Shown in pieces: positions 54,731 to 63,308 of a stretch of DNA of 64,000 nt (its first letter is position 1; every line of letters begins with the position of its first letter). Below the pieces are notes generated by a model. That model saw nothing but the letters and a program-made list of their open reading frames with translations. It was not told the origin of the DNA and ran no database searches. Position numbers and translations under genes: made by a program. Origin of the DNA: Beijerinckiaceae bacterium (lineage in GTDB: Bacteria > Pseudomonadota > Alphaproteobacteria > Rhizobiales > Beijerinckiaceae); assembly GCA_947452005.1 (NCBI GenBank), contig CANGBC010000002.1:186001-250000 (forward strand), given 5' to 3'.

Positions 54731-56241
54731 TGAAATTCTTTCGGCGCGCCGACTGGACAATTGAACGCACGATCCGCAATGGCATTGTGACGATCTCTTC
54801 AACAGCTGTGTTGCTGACGGCCTCGCTTGCCTGGAAATTGGCCCATGATGCAGGCCAAGAAACATTGCGCGAAGTGACCGAATTGTCGATTGAAACAACG
54901 CAAAACCGCGTTGCCAATGTCGTCACCCGGCACATCCGCGAATTTGAGCAGATTGCATCATCCAATGTCATCGCCACAGCGCTGACCGATTCCAGTGGCC
55001 GCGAGGGCTATCTGGCGCCCTTCCTCGAGCAGCGCACGCAAGCCACCGGCCTGACGTTTGCGATCTTTGATTATCGCGGGCGCATGTTGATCCGCACCGG
55101 TGGCGGCAGTGACGTGCCTGCACCGCCCAGCTGGGTGAAAGAGGCCACGCAGGTGCCTGACCTCGATTTTTCAGCGGGGCCAGACAATGTTGCCTTTGCA
55201 GCACCGATCCGTTTTTTTGCTGACAACAAGCCCATTGGCTTTCTGACCGCGCGCATCCCGCCTGCGGTTTTGGCTGCCGATTCTGATCTGCTGTCGTCAA
55301 AGTTTTTCACGGCCAAAGTCAGCTTCTACACAACCGAAACATATGAGCCGCAACCACTTCATGTGAAAATTTCTGACACCGGCAAGAAAGTGCTTGCGGC
55401 CAGGATTGAACTCGAACCGCAGATGTCCTGGCTTGATGCGACACTGCAAAAAATGACGACGCTCGGCATTCTGGCAACCATCACCATTCTCATGTCTGGC
55501 CTTTTAATGGCGCGCTGGAGCGCCCATCTCATCGCCTCGCCGATCCGCGAATTGACGCAAGCTGTCAAACAATTGCGCGAGGGCCATGATGTGAGCGCCC
55601 CCAAGGGCGAGATGCCGGTCGAGATCAACACATTGTCGGCAGCCCTGTTTCTCGCATTCGAAGAGCGCGGCGCTGCTCTCAACAAGCTGCAAAATCTGGC
55701 CCATTACGACAGTCTGACAGGCACGCTGAGTCGCGCCTATTTTGATCACCAGGCACGCAACATGCTGCAGATCGCGGCGCGCAATGATGCCACAGCCACT
55801 CTCGTCTATCTTGATCTCGATCGCTTCAAGGCCATCAACGATACCTACGGACATGACGCCGGCGACATTCTGCTCACGACCATCACAACGCGCATTCAAA
55901 GACGCTTGCGCACCAATGATCTGATCGGGCGGCGCGGCGGTGATGAATTTGTTCTGCTGCTTTCACCTCTGGGCGACCACGGCGACATCGGCACGCTGGC
56001 TTATGATCTTTCGCGGATGATCACCATGCCCGTCGATATTGGCAATGGCATTTCCGTCAGCGTCGGTGTGTCGATGGGGGCCGCAACCTATCCCGATGAT
56101 TCGCAAAACTACAACGATCTCGTCACATTGGCCGATCAGGCGATGTACGAATCCAAAAAATTTGGCCGCGGGCGCATGACCTTTGCCTCCGGCCCCACTG
56201 TGCCGCTCGCCTCGCAGGACTGGACGGCTTCCACCGACTGA
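54730..56241 (+). CDS. membrane diguanylate cyclase with periplasmic sensor domain
   Basis: Makes cyclic di-GMP. 503 aa: TM1 (about 17-37), a periplasmic domain of about 200 residues (Cache-like), TM2 (about 237-260), HAMP (about 262-312) and GGDEF domain (about 325-490). The active site is intact (RRGGDEFVLLL) with an RxxD inhibitory site (RTND) five residues before it, so product feedback is expected. Start TGATG-coupled to the binding-protein gene. The position suggests it tunes the NfrA/NfrB-like exporter. Confidence 0.93.
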   Translation: MKFFRRADWTIERTIRNGIVTISSTAVLLTASLAWKLAHDAGQETLREVTELSIETTQNRVANVVTRHIREFEQIASSNVIATALTDSSGREGYLAPFLEQRTQATGLTFAIFDYRGRMLIRTGGGSDVPAPPSWVKEATQVPDLDFSAGPDNVAFAAPIRFFADNKPIGFLTARIPPAVLAADSDLLSSKFFTAKVSFYTTETYEPQPLHVKISDTGKKVLAARIELEPQMSWLDATLQKMTTLGILATITILMSGLLMARWSAHLIASPIRELTQAVKQLREGHDVSAPKGEMPVEINTLSAALFLAFEERGAALNKLQNLAHYDSLTGTLSRAYFDHQARNMLQIAARNDATATLVYLDLDRFKAINDTYGHDAGDILLTTITTRIQRRLRTNDLIGRRGGDEFVLLLSPLGDHGDIGTLAYDLSRMITMPVDIGNGISVSVGVSMGAATYPDDSQNYNDLVTLADQAMYESKKFGRGRMTFASGPTVPLASQDWTASTD

Positions 56242-56255
56242 AACGGAACAGTGCC

Positions 56256-57356
56256 ATGACCAAACCCCTCATTGCCCTTGTCGGCACACGCCCGGAAGCC
56301 ATCAAAATGGCGCCTGTCATTCAGGCGCTTCGCCGCGATGGCACACATGATGTGCGAGTGGTTTCAACGGGCCAGCATCGCGAAATGCTGCGCCAGACGT
56401 TAGGCATTTTCAACATCACACCCGACGCCGAACTCGACGTGATGCAGCCCAATCAATCTCTGGCGACCTTGACCGCCAACCTCTTCAGAACACTTGATCC
56501 GCTGATCGAACAGCTCAACCCCGCCATGATGATTGCGCAGGGCGACACAACCTCCGTCATGGTCGCTTCCATCTGCTCTTTCTATCGTCGCCTTCCGTTC
56601 GCACATGTTGAGGCAGGCTTGCGCACAGGCGACATCGACAGCCCCTTCCCGGAAGAATTCAACCGCATTGTCGCCGGGCGGCTCGCGGCTCTGCATTTCG
56701 CACCCACCCAGCGCGCGGTGGATAATCTGAAGCGCGAACACATTACGCAGGGCGTGCACCTCACCGGCAATACGGTGATTGATGCCTTGCTATGGGCGGC
56801 CGAGCGCGCCGGTCCGCCCCCACTCACCTTGCGTGAAGGCCAGCGGCTTGTGCTGGTCACCTGTCATCGGCGCGAGAATTTCGGCGTCCCGCTCGGGCGC
56901 ATCTTTGGCGCGCTGAAGCGCATTGTTGCAGCCGCCCCTGATTGCGAGATTATTTATCCCGTGCACCCCAACCCCAATGTGCGCGACCGCGCGCATGCGG
57001 AATTGGGCGGCATCAGCCGCATCCATCTCGTCGAGCCGCTTGATTACAGTGATCTCGTCGCGGCCATGAAACATGCCACCCTTGTGCTGACCGACAGCGG
57101 CGGCATTCAGGAGGAAGCGCCATCGCTGAAAAAACCGGTGCTCGTGTTGCGTGAAAGCACGGAGCGACCCGAGGCGGTCGAGAGTGGCGTCGCCGCCATT
57201 GCTGGCACGGATGAAGATCTGATCTTCACCAAAGCCATGCGGTTGCTCACCGACAAGGCCCATTATGCCAGCATGGCGACGGGCGCCAATCCGTATGGCG
57301 ACGGCCACGCTGCCCTCCGGATTGTTAAAGCCATCAACGCCTATCTGAAGCGATAA
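56256..57356 (+). CDS. wecB: UDP-N-acetylglucosamine 2-epimerase (non-hydrolysing)
   Basis: Makes UDP-ManNAc from UDP-GlcNAc. 366 aa; E. coli WecB is about 376. Motifs: VGTRPEAIKMAPVI, AQGDTTSVM, HVEAGLRTGD, GNTVIDALLWA, CHRREN, and LTDSGGIQEEAPSLKKPVLVLRE. The gene is 14 bp after the cyclase gene and ends the operon, 6 bp before the convergent DUF839 gene; AGAGC-TTCA-GCTCT between them is a weak hairpin. It would supply the sugar nucleotide for the NfrB-like enzyme. Confidence 0.93.
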   Translation: MTKPLIALVGTRPEAIKMAPVIQALRRDGTHDVRVVSTGQHREMLRQTLGIFNITPDAELDVMQPNQSLATLTANLFRTLDPLIEQLNPAMMIAQGDTTSVMVASICSFYRRLPFAHVEAGLRTGDIDSPFPEEFNRIVAGRLAALHFAPTQRAVDNLKREHITQGVHLTGNTVIDALLWAAERAGPPPLTLREGQRLVLVTCHRRENFGVPLGRIFGALKRIVAAAPDCEIIYPVHPNPNVRDRAHAELGGISRIHLVEPLDYSDLVAAMKHATLVLTDSGGIQEEAPSLKKPVLVLRESTERPEAVESGVAAIAGTDEDLIFTKAMRLLTDKAHYASMATGANPYGDGHAALRIVKAINAYLKR

Positions 57357-57362
57357 AGAGCT

Positions 57363-59006
57363 TCAGCTCTCTTTCACCAGCAGCAGCAATTGACCGCCCT
57401 CAACCAGTGCGTTGCCAAGCGGCTGTGATGCGTCATAGTTGAAATGGGCTTGCACAACGACCATCAGAACGCGCGCGCCTGTGCGATACCAGGCGGCATC
57501 ACGGAACAGATCTGTGACATCCAGAATGCCTGATGTTTCCTTGTCATCAACAAAGGGAGCGGCGGGGGCCGTATATTGCCCCGCCACCACATCGCCAAAC
57601 AGAGCTGGATCAAATTTGGTCACAATGGCAAAGGCGCCATTCTGTGTGTCGTAAGACCAGATCTTGCCATTGTGTCGGCTGTTGCCTGGATCTTCGCACA
57701 GATAGATCATGCCATCGTCGCCCAAGGTGACATTGTCAAACATATCGCCACCTTCCGTGCCATCAAGCAACATTTCAATTTTGCCAATCGGTGCGCCATC
57801 GGTTGCGAGTTTTGTCACGTCATTAAAGGTCACAGCCCAGAGACGGCTGCGCCCAATTTGCGTCACATCCTGCCCGTCGCGCACGGTGCCATCGGCTGCG
57901 AAATTATTGCGGTCGGTCGTGACAAAATAATAGCGGTTGGGATTGCGGGGATCCCACACGCCATCTTCGGGTCGCTGGAAACTCGTGCCCTTGTTGACCT
58001 CTGTCAGGCTGACCACTTTGCCAGCGCCTTTGCCAACGAGACTCTTGTCGAGACCGATATTGGTGTTGCGGTTTTCCGCACTCAAGCCTGTCACCGCGAG
58101 TGCGTAAAGCTTGCCGCCCGAAAGGCCTGCCCGCTCAATCGGCGAACCTTCGCGCATCTTGCGCCCGACATAGAGATAGACCTGATTGCTTCCACCATCC
58201 GAATTGGCTGCAACAATGGTGGTGTCGCTCACCACCGGATTGACCAGCAGATTTTCCCAGGACGGGGGCAAATTCTTGTCGTCATTGGGTGTGCCAAAAC
58301 CAAAGCCCGGCAATTCATAGGCCTCGCCCGTCTCGGCGATGAAGGCAAAGGCGCGGTTGGCATTGGTGCCGCCACCCTCTTCACCATTCAGGAAAATGCG
58401 TCCCTGATAGCCAAGCCCGCTTTGCGGATTGTAGAGCCCTGACATGGGCGCAAGATCGGCCGAACAGAAACGATTGAAGTCACGCTGTTTGGCCGGCAGC
58501 GTGTCAGCAGCCTTCCAGCCATCACCTGTCCACAAATGCAGCTTGGTCGGGCTCGTCACAAAATCCTGGCCCTCCACGACTTGCAGACTGTCCTTGTCGA
58601 GCCGCCAGCGCGAGACAAACGCGCCTTTGCCACCATGGCCACGCTCAGCACCTTTGCCTCCTGCCAGCTCATGGTTCATCAGGATCGTCAGGCTGCGATC
58701 AGTATTGGCAAACACGCAAAGACCATCGGGAATACCCGCCATGTGATAGCCGCCAATTTCATTGCCCGTCGTCAACAAGGAAACCACACGCCAGCCTTTG
58801 GCGACGGGAGACAGATAAGGCGCGCCGGTTGCAGCAGGTGTTGAGCCCACAGCCGCGACATCAAGACTTGAAGGGCCGCGGCTGGCGAGCTGCGCAAAAG
58901 GATTGAAGGGTGCCGCTTGCGCCGGGCGTCCCGCCATCGCGCCGCATGCCAAAACAGCGGTCCCGGCCAAAAAGCGCCGACGATCGACAGACAGATGCGC
59001 AACCAT
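57363..59006 (-). CDS. PhoX-like DUF839 family protein, Tat-exported
   Basis: 547 aa from ATG 59006 with GGAGGA upstream. The ORF-track start adds 12 residues. A Tat signal DRRRFLAGTAVLACGAMA is followed by the propeller-like DUF839 domain, with NHELAGGKGAERGHGG, FNRFCSADLAPMSG, FLNGEEGGG and LCEDPGNS. PhoX-type members are calcium/iron phosphatases, but many DUF839 proteins are uncharacterised, so enzymatic activity is not certain. It is convergent with wecB and not linked to phosphate genes. Confidence 0.85.
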   Translation of the reverse strand: MVAHLSVDRRRFLAGTAVLACGAMAGRPAQAAPFNPFAQLASRGPSSLDVAAVGSTPAATGAPYLSPVAKGWRVVSLLTTGNEIGGYHMAGIPDGLCVFANTDRSLTILMNHELAGGKGAERGHGGKGAFVSRWRLDKDSLQVVEGQDFVTSPTKLHLWTGDGWKAADTLPAKQRDFNRFCSADLAPMSGLYNPQSGLGYQGRIFLNGEEGGGTNANRAFAFIAETGEAYELPGFGFGTPNDDKNLPPSWENLLVNPVVSDTTIVAANSDGGSNQVYLYVGRKMREGSPIERAGLSGGKLYALAVTGLSAENRNTNIGLDKSLVGKGAGKVVSLTEVNKGTSFQRPEDGVWDPRNPNRYYFVTTDRNNFAADGTVRDGQDVTQIGRSRLWAVTFNDVTKLATDGAPIGKIEMLLDGTEGGDMFDNVTLGDDGMIYLCEDPGNSRHNGKIWSYDTQNGAFAIVTKFDPALFGDVVAGQYTAPAAPFVDDKETSGILDVTDLFRDAAWYRTGARVLMVVVQAHFNYDASQPLGNALVEGGQLLLLVKES

Positions 59007-59097
59007 AGCGTCCTCCAAAAAAGAAAGGGCTGTCACGGTCAAACCATGACAGCCCCAACTTGAGGAGAATTATGACAGGACAATGAAGCTTGGGGCT

Positions 59098-60111
59098 TCA
59101 GCCCTTGAATGCCTGTGCGGCTTTTTCGACCACATCGGCAGGCGTCTTCACAATCGCATCCGAATAGCCCTGCACAACCGAACCCGGTGCCGGATCCAGT
59201 TCAAGCGCACGCTTGGTCGCCAGTTCGATCATCGCAGGATCAGCCACCATCTTGTCGAATGTCGCACGCAGATAGGCGATGCGATCTTCCGGGATCCCGG
59301 GAGGTGCGAGCAAGGCACGGCCAATCATGGCACCAGCCGAGGCAAATTCGATCACGCGCTTGGCCACAGGATCATCGACCAGCTCCTGCATGAGCGGCAC
59401 ATTCTGCAATTCATGATTGCGCTTGAGGCCCGTCTGAATGACCGCCACCAGCTCGCCATTATCCAGCTGGCGCTTATGCGTCACACGCCAGGAATTCCAC
59501 GCAGACGAGACCAGATCAATTTCACCGCGCTCCAGCGCGATCGAATATTCATTCGCGCCCGGATAGCCGCAGATCATTTTGTATTTGTAGCCGCCCAAAA
59601 CTTTCAGCAGCGCCGGATATTGATAGGACTGCGCGGTCGTGCCTGTGCAGCCGACGATGGTTTCCTGACGCTTCATGTCTTCGGGCGTCTTGGACGGTGA
59701 ATCCTTGCGGCGCACGAAGGCTGTGTTCACCGGCGAGAAGGAGCCGATGTAGCGCATCTCTTCGACTTTCCACTTGCCCACTTCAGGCTCAAGCACCTGC
59801 GTATTGCCGATGGTTTCCGGCAAGACGCCCATCACCGTGCCATCACGCGGGGCCTGCGAGTACAGATAGGCGGTTGCCAGCAGGCCACCGCCACCTGGCT
59901 TGTTCTCCACAATCACAGCGCCAGCCTGAGGCAGATAAACACGCAGCATGTCGGCTGCGAGGCGGGCATAAAAGTCATACGAACCACCGGGCGGATGGCC
60001 GACCATGACCTTCACAGTCTTGCCTTTGAAATAGTCTTCCGGCGTTTGCGCGAGTGCTGGCACGCTGGCCAATGCACAGGCAGTGAGAAGAAGTGAGCGC
60101 AGCTTCATCAT
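59098..60111 (-). CDS. TctC/Bug-family tricarboxylate-transporter-type binding protein
   Basis: 337 aa from ATG 60111; the signal peptide ends ASVPALA-QTP. VGHPPGGSYDFYARLAADML, VENKPGGGG, and APPGIPEDRIAYLRATFDKM are Bug features. No tctA or tctB is present. It follows the dihydroxyphthalate-decarboxylase-like paralog 3 by 42 bp on the same strand and probably shares its operon and ligand class. The mature domain has an unusual Cys pair (VGCTG and MICGYPG). Confidence 0.87.
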   Translation of the reverse strand: MMKLRSLLLTACALASVPALAQTPEDYFKGKTVKVMVGHPPGGSYDFYARLAADMLRVYLPQAGAVIVENKPGGGGLLATAYLYSQAPRDGTVMGVLPETIGNTQVLEPEVGKWKVEEMRYIGSFSPVNTAFVRRKDSPSKTPEDMKRQETIVGCTGTTAQSYQYPALLKVLGGYKYKMICGYPGANEYSIALERGEIDLVSSAWNSWRVTHKRQLDNGELVAVIQTGLKRNHELQNVPLMQELVDDPVAKRVIEFASAGAMIGRALLAPPGIPEDRIAYLRATFDKMVADPAMIELATKRALELDPAPGSVVQGYSDAIVKTPADVVEKAAQAFKG

Positions 60112-60153
60112 GGCATGGTCTCCATGGCCCCGAAGGGCCGTCATTATGATGGT

Positions 60154-61044
60154 TCAGACGCCCAGAACGGCGCGTGATTCCTTAAACAGGTCTTCAAGCG
60201 CGTAACGCTCGGGAATGATCTTCTGCTCGTAGGCCAGTTGCACAACCAGCTCAAGCGAGGGGGCGATCACATCATAGCCAACAGGGCGCATATCGATGGC
60301 GCCTGCTGCCACTGGGGCTGCCTCTTTGCTTTTGACAAAGAGATCATAAATCTCGCGCACGGTCTCAGGGCGCGACTGCAACAGCTCGCGCTTGACGCAT
60401 AGAATATGATTGATCGGCAAAAGGCCTGTCGCCTTGTGCCAGGCAAGGCCGGCATTTTTGGCATCGGGAATGACAGCCTTGATCTTGGGATCATCTGGCA
60501 AATCATTCCCCAGAATGCCCGCATCAATTTCGCCTGACATCAGCATGGGCAAAAGCTTGGTGCCTGCGGGCGCACGGGTGACGAACGACGGCTCCTGATA
60601 TTCGGCCAGATGCGCGCCTTCAAAAATCGTCCAATTCACGCTCTCAAGATCGAGACCATGCTCTTGCGACAGAATGTTGCGCACCCACGCGCCTGTGGTT
60701 TGCGTATAGGCGCGCACACCGACCTTTTTGCCCAGCAACACGTCGGGCGTCAGCTCTTTGTGGAAGTCCGTGTTGTAAACAATGCAGCCGTGCTGAAAGC
60801 GCGAGGCCAAAACAACCGGCAACATGACAATCGGCTTCTTGTAGGCATAGGCCTGCAGGAAGGTGAAGACAGCCATTTCACTGACGTCAAACTTCTGCTC
60901 ACGCGCCATGGGCTTGAAAGCATCGTGAATGGGTTCGATCTCGTGAAATTCGAAATCAAAATTGGCCGACTTCACTTTGCCATTCAGCAAAGCTTCGGTC
61001 GTGGGATAGCGCTTGAGTGCGCAAGACAGGGCCATGTGGCTCAT
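60154..61044 (-). CDS. 4,5-dihydroxyphthalate decarboxylase-like protein, paralog 3
   Basis: 296 aa from ATG 61044, 7 bp after the amidohydrolase stop; an in-frame GTG precedes it. It shares with paralogs 1 and 2 the pattern FDVSEMAVFTFLQAYA, IVMLPVVLASRFQHG, LLGKKVGVRAYTQTTGAWVRNILSQEHG, and a C-terminal QKIIPERYALEDLF. No signal peptide is evident. It is slightly shorter than the other two. Probably a decarboxylase or binding-fold protein for an aromatic or dicarboxylic acid. Confidence 0.78.
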   Translation of the reverse strand: MSHMALSCALKRYPTTEALLNGKVKSANFDFEFHEIEPIHDAFKPMAREQKFDVSEMAVFTFLQAYAYKKPIVMLPVVLASRFQHGCIVYNTDFHKELTPDVLLGKKVGVRAYTQTTGAWVRNILSQEHGLDLESVNWTIFEGAHLAEYQEPSFVTRAPAGTKLLPMLMSGEIDAGILGNDLPDDPKIKAVIPDAKNAGLAWHKATGLLPINHILCVKRELLQSRPETVREIYDLFVKSKEAAPVAAGAIDMRPVGYDVIAPSLELVVQLAYEQKIIPERYALEDLFKESRAVLGV

Positions 61045-61051
61045 CACACTC

Positions 61052-61915
61052 TCACTTCAGGCTCGGATAGAGATCAAGCGCTGTGCCTGAAAAGATTTGC
61101 GCGCGATCAGCATCCGAAACGGAGGCCAGCACATGCATGGTTTCATCAACGATGTTTTTCAGCGTGTCGTCATGCGCGGGGTAGTTTGAGCCCCACAAAA
61201 CGCGGCTGGCACCAAAGGTCGACAAGACCTTGTCCATGAAGGCCGCCGGCGTGGACGCGCCCTGCTGGCAATGTTCGACCGTACGGCTGGTGAGTTTCAG
61301 GTAGATGTTTTTATAACCTGCAATGTCCCACAGGCTTTGCGCTTTGGCATAAGGCACGCCGTCATTGATGACGGGGCGGGCCAAATGATCGAGCAGGAAA
61401 TTCGTCTGCGGAAAAGCCTTCACGATTTTCAGCAAAAGGGGAATGCCTTCGGCTGTCATCTGCATGGCGATCGGCAGTTTCAACGCACCGGCCTTTTCCC
61501 AAACCGGAAACGCACGCTCGTCATCGAGCCATGTCTGCTGGCCGGGCATGGTGGAGCCCGTGGTGAAGACACGCATGCCCGTCATGCCGCGCGAGACCCA
61601 ATGATCCATCTGCTCGAGAGCTTGCGGGTCGAGCGGATCGAGTGAGAAGACGCCGGTAAAGCGCTTAGGGAATTTGACGATGCTGTCGGCCAGGTAAGAC
61701 GAATTGTGGCCATAGGCGGTCGAGGCCTGCACAACGGCAGCCTTTTCGACGCCGGCCTCATCCATCGCCGCAATCAATTGCTCAGGCGTGGTGGGGCGCT
61801 CGGATGACCAGTCGGACTGTTTGCCGCCAATAGGTGCGAGGGGATATTTTTCGCGATCCGGCGACACCACATGGCAATGGACGTCGATGATCATTGGCTT
61901 CTGGCCGCCCACCAT
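61052..61915 (-). CDS. amidohydrolase family protein (COG3618, lactonase/PDC-hydrolase type)
   Basis: 287 aa from ATG 61915, which has GGAG 6 nt upstream; the ORF-track start adds 24 residues. Metal motif MIIDVHCHVVSP at the N-terminus, AVVQASTAYGHNSS, LLDHLARP and WGSNYPAHDD with catalytic Asp place it with 2-pyrone-4,6-dicarboxylate and sugar lactonases. It is the first gene of the operon with paralog 3 and a TctC protein and is divergent from the LysR-type gene, which probably controls it. Confidence 0.85.
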   Translation of the reverse strand: MVGGQKPMIIDVHCHVVSPDREKYPLAPIGGKQSDWSSERPTTPEQLIAAMDEAGVEKAAVVQASTAYGHNSSYLADSIVKFPKRFTGVFSLDPLDPQALEQMDHWVSRGMTGMRVFTTGSTMPGQQTWLDDERAFPVWEKAGALKLPIAMQMTAEGIPLLLKIVKAFPQTNFLLDHLARPVINDGVPYAKAQSLWDIAGYKNIYLKLTSRTVEHCQQGASTPAAFMDKVLSTFGASRVLWGSNYPAHDDTLKNIVDETMHVLASVSDADRAQIFSGTALDLYPSLK

Positions 61916-62064
61916 TTGAAACTCCTTGGTATTTCCTCTGAGAAGCGCGTGTCGCGCCTTGGGGTCCACGTTACGCGAAGGGGTCACCCCACCCCCTATT
62001 CAAACCGCGGAGGACGGTATAAATTTTTACTAAACTCAGCTGGTCGAAGGCCATCAAGACACCC
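61916..62064. promoter_or_regulatory. divergent LysR-type control region
   Basis: 149-bp gap between the amidohydrolase gene and the LysR gene. It has a palindrome GGGGTCACCCC (61980-61990), a nearby half-repeat GGGGTCCAC, and an AT-rich TATAAATTTTTA segment near 62015. No site can be assigned with certainty. Confidence 0.4.
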
Positions 62065-63270
62065 ATGAGCCCCATTGAACCCGTGCCCAGCCTGCGGCGT
62101 CTGCGCGCCTTTGAAGCGGCTGCCCGCCTGTCCTCCCTCTCGGCGGCCGCCCAGGCGCTTCGCCTGACCCAGCCGGCTTTGACCCATTCCATCGGCCAGC
62201 TGGAGGCCGAGGTCGGCACGCGTCTGTTTGAGCGCCGACCGGAAGGCTCCTTTCTGACCGAAGCCGGGCACAGCTTTCACCGGCGCACCCAGCGCTTTTT
62301 TGCGCAGGTTGAAGACGCGCTGACCCGCGCGACCGGCCAAGGGAGTGACGCCGTGCAAGGTCTCGCCATGCGGCTTGGCAGTGCGCAATTGCGCAGCCTG
62401 CTGGCGATCTGGCGGACAGGCTCCTTCCGCGCGGCGGCACACTTGCTTGGCATTTCCGAGCCCAGCCTGCAGCGCCCCGCGCGCGAATTGGAACAGCTTC
62501 TGGCCATAGCCCTGTTTCGTCGCGCAGCAGCCGGATGGACCGTCACCGAGACGGGCGATGATCTCGCGCGCCGCATGTCTCTGGCCATCGGTGAAATTCG
62601 CTCGGGCATCCAAGAGGCGGGCGGGCGGCCAGAAAACCGGCCCCATCTGCGTATCGGCGTATTGGCGCTTGCACCACGCACACTCGTCACCAAGGCCAGC
62701 GCTTTTCTGCTGGCCCATTATCCCCACCACAGGATCGAAATCGTGGAAGGCCCATATGAGCGACTGGCGCGCGATCTCAATGACGGATTGCTGGATGTCT
62801 TGATCGGCGCCTTGCGCGCGCCATCGCCTTTCCCCGATCTCTGTGAGGACATTTTCTTTGAAGATCCCTACCAGCTCGCCTGCCGCAAAGATCACCCCAT
62901 CACACAGAAAACGCCTGCCACGCCGCATGATCTGAGCGGTTTCGACTGGATCTTTCCGACAGCCGAACTGCCAAGACGCGCCGTGCTCGACAAGCTCATT
63001 ACCGACTGGGCGCTTTCGGCACCTGTGCAATTTGAGACCAATTGCCTGACCACGATCACAGCCTTGCTCGCTGACAGTGATCGCTTGTCGATCCTGTCGC
63101 GCGGACACATTGCTCTGGATAGCAGGCTGGCGGGCATTGATCTGGCGCTGCCGCATCCGCCACGCCATGTCGGCCTCACCTTGCGGCGCAATTGGCTGCC
63201 CACAGGGGTGCAGGACGCCTTTCTGCAGCAATTGCGCGTGGCCGCCAAAAGCCTCTCTGTTCAGGCCTGA
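62065..63270 (+). CDS. LysR-type regulator with two N-terminal helix-turn-helix domains
   Basis: 401 aa, about 100 longer than usual LysR proteins (about 300). Residues 8-67 form a LysR HTH (LRRLRAFEAAARLSSLSAAAQAL, then TQPALTHSIGQLE). Residues 95-155 form a second, related HTH (LRSLLAIWRTGSFRAAAHLLGISEPSLQRPARELEQLL). The LysR substrate-binding domain (about 180-395) starts LRIGVLALAPRTLV. It is divergent from the amidohydrolase operon and likely regulates it and itself. Confidence 0.88.
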   Translation: MSPIEPVPSLRRLRAFEAAARLSSLSAAAQALRLTQPALTHSIGQLEAEVGTRLFERRPEGSFLTEAGHSFHRRTQRFFAQVEDALTRATGQGSDAVQGLAMRLGSAQLRSLLAIWRTGSFRAAAHLLGISEPSLQRPARELEQLLAIALFRRAAAGWTVTETGDDLARRMSLAIGEIRSGIQEAGGRPENRPHLRIGVLALAPRTLVTKASAFLLAHYPHHRIEIVEGPYERLARDLNDGLLDVLIGALRAPSPFPDLCEDIFFEDPYQLACRKDHPITQKTPATPHDLSGFDWIFPTAELPRRAVLDKLITDWALSAPVQFETNCLTTITALLADSDRLSILSRGHIALDSRLAGIDLALPHPPRHVGLTLRRNWLPTGVQDAFLQQLRVAAKSLSVQA

Positions 63271-63308
63271 CAAGCTGCGTTAGTCTTTTGAAAAATCGGG
63301 AGGCTGAT

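Noticed and set aside
61996-63273. 425-aa minus-strand ORF
   Set aside because: Antisense to the LysR-type regulator; Gln/Gly/Arg-rich shadow.
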